From a virus, in IMG/VR virus record IMGVR_UViG_3300017782_000266, positions 1-21,721 of that record: a stretch of DNA of 21,721 nt; one strand, given 5' to 3'. Made by a program: the position numbers and the translations under genes. Below the pieces are notes generated by a model. That model was given only the letters and a program-made list of their open reading frames with translations, did not search any database and was not told the origin of the DNA. Within the stretch, counting starts at the first letter, position 1. Each line of letters begins with the position of its first letter. Of the stretch, positions 19,003-21,721 are shown one piece after another.

Positions 19003-19166
19003 GCAGTTTACTGGAACACAACATCAAGCACCTTGAAGCACGGATCGAGGTCATGACAGAGAAGTACGAAGCAGATCCGTGTTGGATGAACGAGACACTA
19101 CTTGAATGTATGCTGAAGGACTACGAAGCAAAGCAACGACTACTAATCAAAGAACAATCAACATGA
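18999..19166 (+). CDS. Helical hypothetical protein, 55 aa
   Basis: Coupled by ATGA overlaps on both sides. The sequence MSSLLEHNIKHLEARIEVMT, EKYEADPCWMNETLLECMLK, DYEAKQRLLIKEQST forms two charged helices joined by a Pro-Cys-Trp turn, an antiparallel hairpin. It probably works as a small dimer or partner of its neighbours. No family recognised. Confidence 0.6.
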   Translation: MSSLLEHNIKHLEARIEVMTEKYEADPCWMNETLLECMLKDYEAKQRLLIKEQST

Positions 19167-19378
19167 ATCGAAAGTTAGCCAAATCAGACAAGTTCAAGAT
19201 TTTCTTGGAGATGCGCAAAGACCCAACGTCTATGTGGTATCACCCCGACTCTGAACTATTGGAGGAGGCGCAGTTCATTAAAAACCTACACAGACATCAC
19301 CCGCGCATTCACAGACTCCTCGTGGACGCACTTAACAGAACAGAATACAATTTACATGAAAGACGAACAAGAATCTAA
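19163..19378 (+). CDS. Basic hypothetical protein, 71 aa
   Basis: The start at ATG 19163 overlaps the previous stop by 4 bases. It reads MNRKLAKSDKFKIFLEMRKD, PTSMWYHPDSELLEEAQFIK, NLHRHHPRIHRLLVDALNRT and a basic end. It is predicted helical, rich in His and Arg. The gene ends 23 bases inside the next one in another frame. No family recognised. Confidence 0.6.
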   Translation: MNRKLAKSDKFKIFLEMRKDPTSMWYHPDSELLEEAQFIKNLHRHHPRIHRLLVDALNRTEYNLHERRTRI

Positions 19379-19535
19379 GATGAAATGCCTCGACGCGCTT
19401 ACCTGCATCAACGCATTCATGTATCACTACAAAGCACAGGATAGCAAGGAGGACTTGCTTGAGCGTATGTCATCGGTGTATGCCTTGTGCGATAACTACG
19501 GACTAGTCCCAAAGGGGAACGTGTTTAACTCTTAA
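19356..19535 (+). CDS. Hypothetical protein, 59 aa
   Basis: The start at ATG 19356 gives MKDEQESKMKCLDALTCINA, FMYHYKAQDSKEDLLERMSS, VYALCDNYGLVPKGNVFNS. An alternative start at 19380 would remove the 22-base overlap and the first eight residues. The product is helical with three cysteines. It is the last of the long run of tiny coupled genes; an AT-rich 12-base gap precedes the next, larger gene. Confidence 0.58.
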   Translation: MKDEQESKMKCLDALTCINAFMYHYKAQDSKEDLLERMSSVYALCDNYGLVPKGNVFNS

Positions 19536-19547
19536 TTTATTTTTACC

Positions 19548-20081
19548 ATGCCAAAAACAAAGGGCGCAATCAACTGGAAACTACAGGAGGTTGAAAAGGT
19601 CATGCGCATGACGCGCAACAAGAAGAAGTTGTCAGTATCTGACCCAGACTTCACAAATCTATGCAACGAACTTGGTCGATCCGAGGGCAGTGTTCGTCAC
19701 ATTGTACGTCAGGTTCGTCGAGGAACAAACTCTCTGCTTCAGACGTCAGAGGGTCTAAAGAAACTCAACAAGTACGTCGAAGGCAAGACATCCAAGCGAA
19801 CCTTCAAGGACCGCGTCAAGGATGCCGTAAAAACCTTCAAGACGAACGAGAGTACCATCAGTCTGTCCATGCACAAGCAGTTGATGGACAAACGTACCAA
19901 GTCTCTCAACAACAAGGCCATGGAGATGGTGGTGTTGGCTCATGCTTGGGGTTACAATCAGGGTGTGGCTGACTATCGAGGCAAGTTCCTTGAGTCTGTC
20001 AGTCAACTCAACAAGGGGATCCCTGACGCCGACAACGAAGTAGTAACTCAAACATCGAAGATTCTGTTTAGTAATGGCTGA
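19548..20081 (+). CDS. Putative DNA-binding protein with helix-turn-helix, 177 aa
   Basis: The basic N-terminal region has DFTNLCNELGRSEGSVRHIV then RQVRRGTNSLL (about residues 34-64), a helix-turn-helix pattern with Leu-Gly-Arg at the turn and a basic recognition helix. The middle is Lys/Thr-rich (TSKRTFKDRVKDAVKTFKTN). The C-terminal half has helices MVVLAHAWGYNQGVADYRGK. The leader is AT-rich (TTAATTTATTTTTACC), unlike the C/A-rich leaders upstream. It is followed by the DnaA-like gene with an 8-base overlap. It may be a replication or transcription regulator; family not recognised. Confidence 0.65.
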   Translation: MPKTKGAINWKLQEVEKVMRMTRNKKKLSVSDPDFTNLCNELGRSEGSVRHIVRQVRRGTNSLLQTSEGLKKLNKYVEGKTSKRTFKDRVKDAVKTFKTNESTISLSMHKQLMDKRTKSLNNKAMEMVVLAHAWGYNQGVADYRGKFLESVSQLNKGIPDADNEVVTQTSKILFSNG

Positions 20082-20592
20082 GTACAAACCAACTTGGATG
20101 AAAGAAGTGTCGGCTGAAACGATTGCTGAGGTTGACGAGGTCGTGTCTGAGGCACAGGTTTTAGTCGCAAATTTTCTATGCATCGAGGAGTTCGATGTGA
20201 AGGAAAGGCACGACACAGGTAAGTCATCCCTACCTGAGGCCCTTGTCATTAAACTGACGTGCGGATTCTTCTGGTATCGAGTACACAAGTACACCGAGAT
20301 TGAGAAGCGATTCATACTCACTACTTACTTCGGAATCGTAAGAGCAACCTTGAACCACCACATGCGTGACGTTATGTCTATCATCTCAGGCAATGACACG
20401 AGGCAGAACGACATGGTCAAATGCTTCAATCACGTATGGCCCTTGATGAAGGACATCGGAATCAAGATGAATGTAGAGGGATGGATCAAGAGCAATGAGA
20501 TGAGAGTGCGCTTCATCGATCGACAGATCAAGATGATGGAAGACAGAAAGAAACAAATTCTAAATAAAAAACATGAAACAACACAGGTTTAA
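20074..20592 (+). CDS. DnaA domain IV-like helix-turn-helix protein, 172 aa
   Basis: Residues ~50-110 read SSLPEALVIKLTCGFFWYRV, HKYTEIEKRFILTTYFGIVR, ATLNHHMRDVMSIISGND. The layout of a first helix with aromatic residues, a short linker with K-Y-T, then F-x-x-R-(A/D)-T-x-x-H-H resembles the DnaA C-terminal domain, whose recognition helix carries D-H-(S/T)-T-V. Here R90-A-T-L-N-H-H takes that place. The C-terminal third is a charged helix (RFIDRQIKMMEDRKKQI). The gene lies next to recombination genes, which fits replication. The similarity is weak and could be a generic helix-turn-helix. Confidence 0.48.
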   Translation: MAEYKPTWMKEVSAETIAEVDEVVSEAQVLVANFLCIEEFDVKERHDTGKSSLPEALVIKLTCGFFWYRVHKYTEIEKRFILTTYFGIVRATLNHHMRDVMSIISGNDTRQNDMVKCFNHVWPLMKDIGIKMNVEGWIKSNEMRVRFIDRQIKMMEDRKKQILNKKHETTQV

Positions 20593-21127
20593 GACCACCA
20601 ACATTAAAGGAAAGCAGTACGTTGAAGTCAACGAGCGCATCAAGTTTTTTCGTCAAGAAACTCAGTATAAAAACTGGGGAATCGTCACTGACTTTCCAGT
20701 GCTTGACTCAGACCAAGCCATGTGCCGTTGCTCAATCGTCACCCCTGAGGGTGCTGTGGTCGCTCAAGGTCACGCTCACGAGGAACGCTCCGCTTCTAAC
20801 ATTAACAAGACTAGCTATGTCGAAAACTGCGAAACATCTGCAATCGGAAGGGCGCTGGGAATTCTCGGAATCGGAATCGACACGTCAGTTGCGTCAGCTA
20901 ATGAAGTCGAGGATGCCATTGCCAAGCAACAAGCCCTCGTTGATAATCCACAGGTTCAAAAGCTCTCCAAGAAGCTTGATGCCCCTGTCGAAAATATCAT
21001 GGACAAGGCAGTTGGTTACATCAAGTCTCAGACTGACAAGCAGAAAGCCTTCAAAGCAATCACCAAGAAGTATGGTGAGCAGTTGAGCGAGAAGCAGGTA
21101 GCAGGACTTCAAAAGTTTGTACGATGA
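20573..21127 (+). CDS. Single-strand annealing/ERF-like recombination protein, 184 aa
   Basis: The core reads VNERIKFFRQETQYKNWGIV, a strand MCRCSIVTPEGAVVAQGHAH, then SNINKTSYVENCETSAIGRA and LGILGIGIDTSVASANEVED. The 'ENCETSAIGRALg.lGig....iASa.Ev' block is a hallmark of phage proteins of the ERF/Rad52-like single-strand annealing or ssDNA-binding type. The C-terminal half is a Lys/Gln-rich helical tail. The gene is followed, after a small membrane protein gene, by a RecE-like nuclease. An exonuclease plus annealing protein is the standard phage recombination pair. The start overlaps the previous gene by 20 bases. I rate the family as probable and the exact subfamily as unknown. Confidence 0.62.
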   Translation: MKQHRFKTTNIKGKQYVEVNERIKFFRQETQYKNWGIVTDFPVLDSDQAMCRCSIVTPEGAVVAQGHAHEERSASNINKTSYVENCETSAIGRALGILGIGIDTSVASANEVEDAIAKQQALVDNPQVQKLSKKLDAPVENIMDKAVGYIKSQTDKQKAFKAITKKYGEQLSEKQVAGLQKFVR

Positions 21128-21282
21128 AGAAAGCACTATTGATTGCAGCCGTTGTGTCGATGACCCTGTCGTTGACCCTATGGTTTACAGGAAGCCAGAT
21201 GGCTGGTTTGTACGTTGGGATCTGGTGTCCCACTATTCTGGGTCTTGATTCATTCATTGGAAAGGTAGAAGACAAGGCATGA
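21124..21282 (+). CDS. Small membrane protein, 52 aa
   Basis: The ATG at 21124 overlaps the stop of the annealing-protein gene, and the stop overlaps the nuclease start (both ATGA). It reads MKKALLIAAVVSMTLSLTLW, then FTGSQMAGLYVGIWCPTILG and LDSFIGKVEDKA. There are two hydrophobic segments (~3-21 and ~26-43) around a short turn, a likely helical hairpin in the inner membrane. The 'GLYVGIWCPTIL' segment resembles small phage membrane proteins with a 'G.w.P.il..G' motif. Its position inside a recombination module is odd. Function unknown. Confidence 0.65.
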   Translation: MKKALLIAAVVSMTLSLTLWFTGSQMAGLYVGIWCPTILGLDSFIGKVEDKA

Positions 21283-21721
21283 GTATGCGTGAACTTCTGG
21301 AGGAGAGAGTGGGTAAACCCCACCTCTCTTACTCCTCCCTCAAGTACGCTCTCGGAGACATGCGTCTATGGGAACTTTACATGCGAGGGAAGCTGAAGAA
21401 GGAAAGCGAAGCTCTATCTTTCGGATCGCTTTACGACCTGCTACTCTTTGAACCTCACAAGTTTGCTGACCATTACTATACTCTTGACGACTCCGATATT
21501 GTTGGTTCTATTGGTGGCCGTAGCCCTCGAAGTACGAAGCGATATAAGGAGTGGGTGGCAGAAGCCTCGCAGACTGCACAGAACGCAGGGAAGAAGCTCG
21601 CACCGCAAGCCGACGTCAAGAAGGCGCACGAAATGATCGAGCGTTTGAAGGACTCAGGTCTGTACGACAAGAGATTCGCAGGTGGGCAATATCAGGTTGA
21701 GTTCAACGTTGATCTTGATGG
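21279..21721 (+). CDS. PD-(D/E)XK exonuclease (RecE/DUF3799-like), partial at right edge
   Basis: The frame is open from ATG 21279 to the window end (147 codons). An ATG two codons later is also possible. The N-terminus reads MSMRELLEERVGKPHLSYSS, LKYALGDMRLWELYMRGKLK, then ESEALSFGSLYDLLLFEPHK and FADHYYTL. The 'lSyS.l........y......k..s.al.fGsl.D.lLfeP..f...y' pattern is typical of the exonuclease VIII-like branch of the PD-(D/E)XK superfamily. The catalytic D...ExK residues are expected further on, outside the window. It probably resects double-stranded ends to feed the annealing protein two genes upstream. Confidence 0.75.
   Translation, partial: MSMRELLEERVGKPHLSYSSLKYALGDMRLWELYMRGKLKKESEALSFGSLYDLLLFEPHKFADHYYTLDDSDIVGSIGGRSPRSTKRYKEWVAEASQTAQNAGKKLAPQADVKKAHEMIERLKDSGLYDKRFAGGQYQVEFNVDLD

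Overview
This window looks like part of the genome of a lytic tailed phage. It carries large terminase, portal, tail-fibre-like, virion lysozyme, endolysin, tRNA and homing-endonuclease-type genes, plus many tiny tightly coupled genes, and no ribosomal or metabolic host genes. The host is probably a member of Bacteroidota. Gene starts mostly lack Shine-Dalgarno sequences, and several gaps carry a TAnnTTTG box, the -7 element known for Bacteroidota sigma factors. The host call is an inference. No integrase or lysogeny module is visible.

Layout. (1) Positions 1-10456 are a late block on the minus strand. In its reading direction (right to left) it holds an M15 peptidase endolysin, a carbohydrate-binding-like appendage protein, small unknowns, a GroES-like co-chaperonin, a tRNA-like sequence, an HNH endonuclease, tRNA-Arg(UCU), the large terminase, the portal, and a collagen-like tail protein cut by the window edge. 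One plus-strand winged-helix gene (8216-8674) sits inside this block. (2) Positions 10455-11673 are a plus-strand cassette of two exported, apparently paralogous proteins. It has its own upstream element and ends in a strong bidirectional terminator. (3) Positions 11706-14691 are a second minus-strand late block: small structural proteins, an Ala/Gly-rich putative ejection protein, a virion lysozyme-like protein and a small basic protein. (4) Positions 14692-15397 are a non-coding divergent region with repeats, palindromes and promoter-like sites, a candidate origin and control region. (5) From 15398 to the end is a plus-strand, probably early, block. It has about twenty tiny genes, many preceded by G-poor, C/A-rich leaders, then DNA-binding proteins, a DnaA-like helix-turn-helix protein, a single-strand-annealing-like protein and a PD-(D/E)XK exonuclease that runs off the edge.

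The late genes package DNA (terminase, portal), build the tail and ejection apparatus, and lyse the cell. The early genes probably take over host expression and start replication and recombination. The most unusual signals are: TATCTTTG boxes only 4-5 nt before start codons; one 17-nt element shared by the exported-protein cassette and the early region; the exported paralogue pair itself; a conserved N-terminal motif copied in tandem inside one early protein; the recurrent C/A-rich leaders; and an abnormal tRNA-like sequence.
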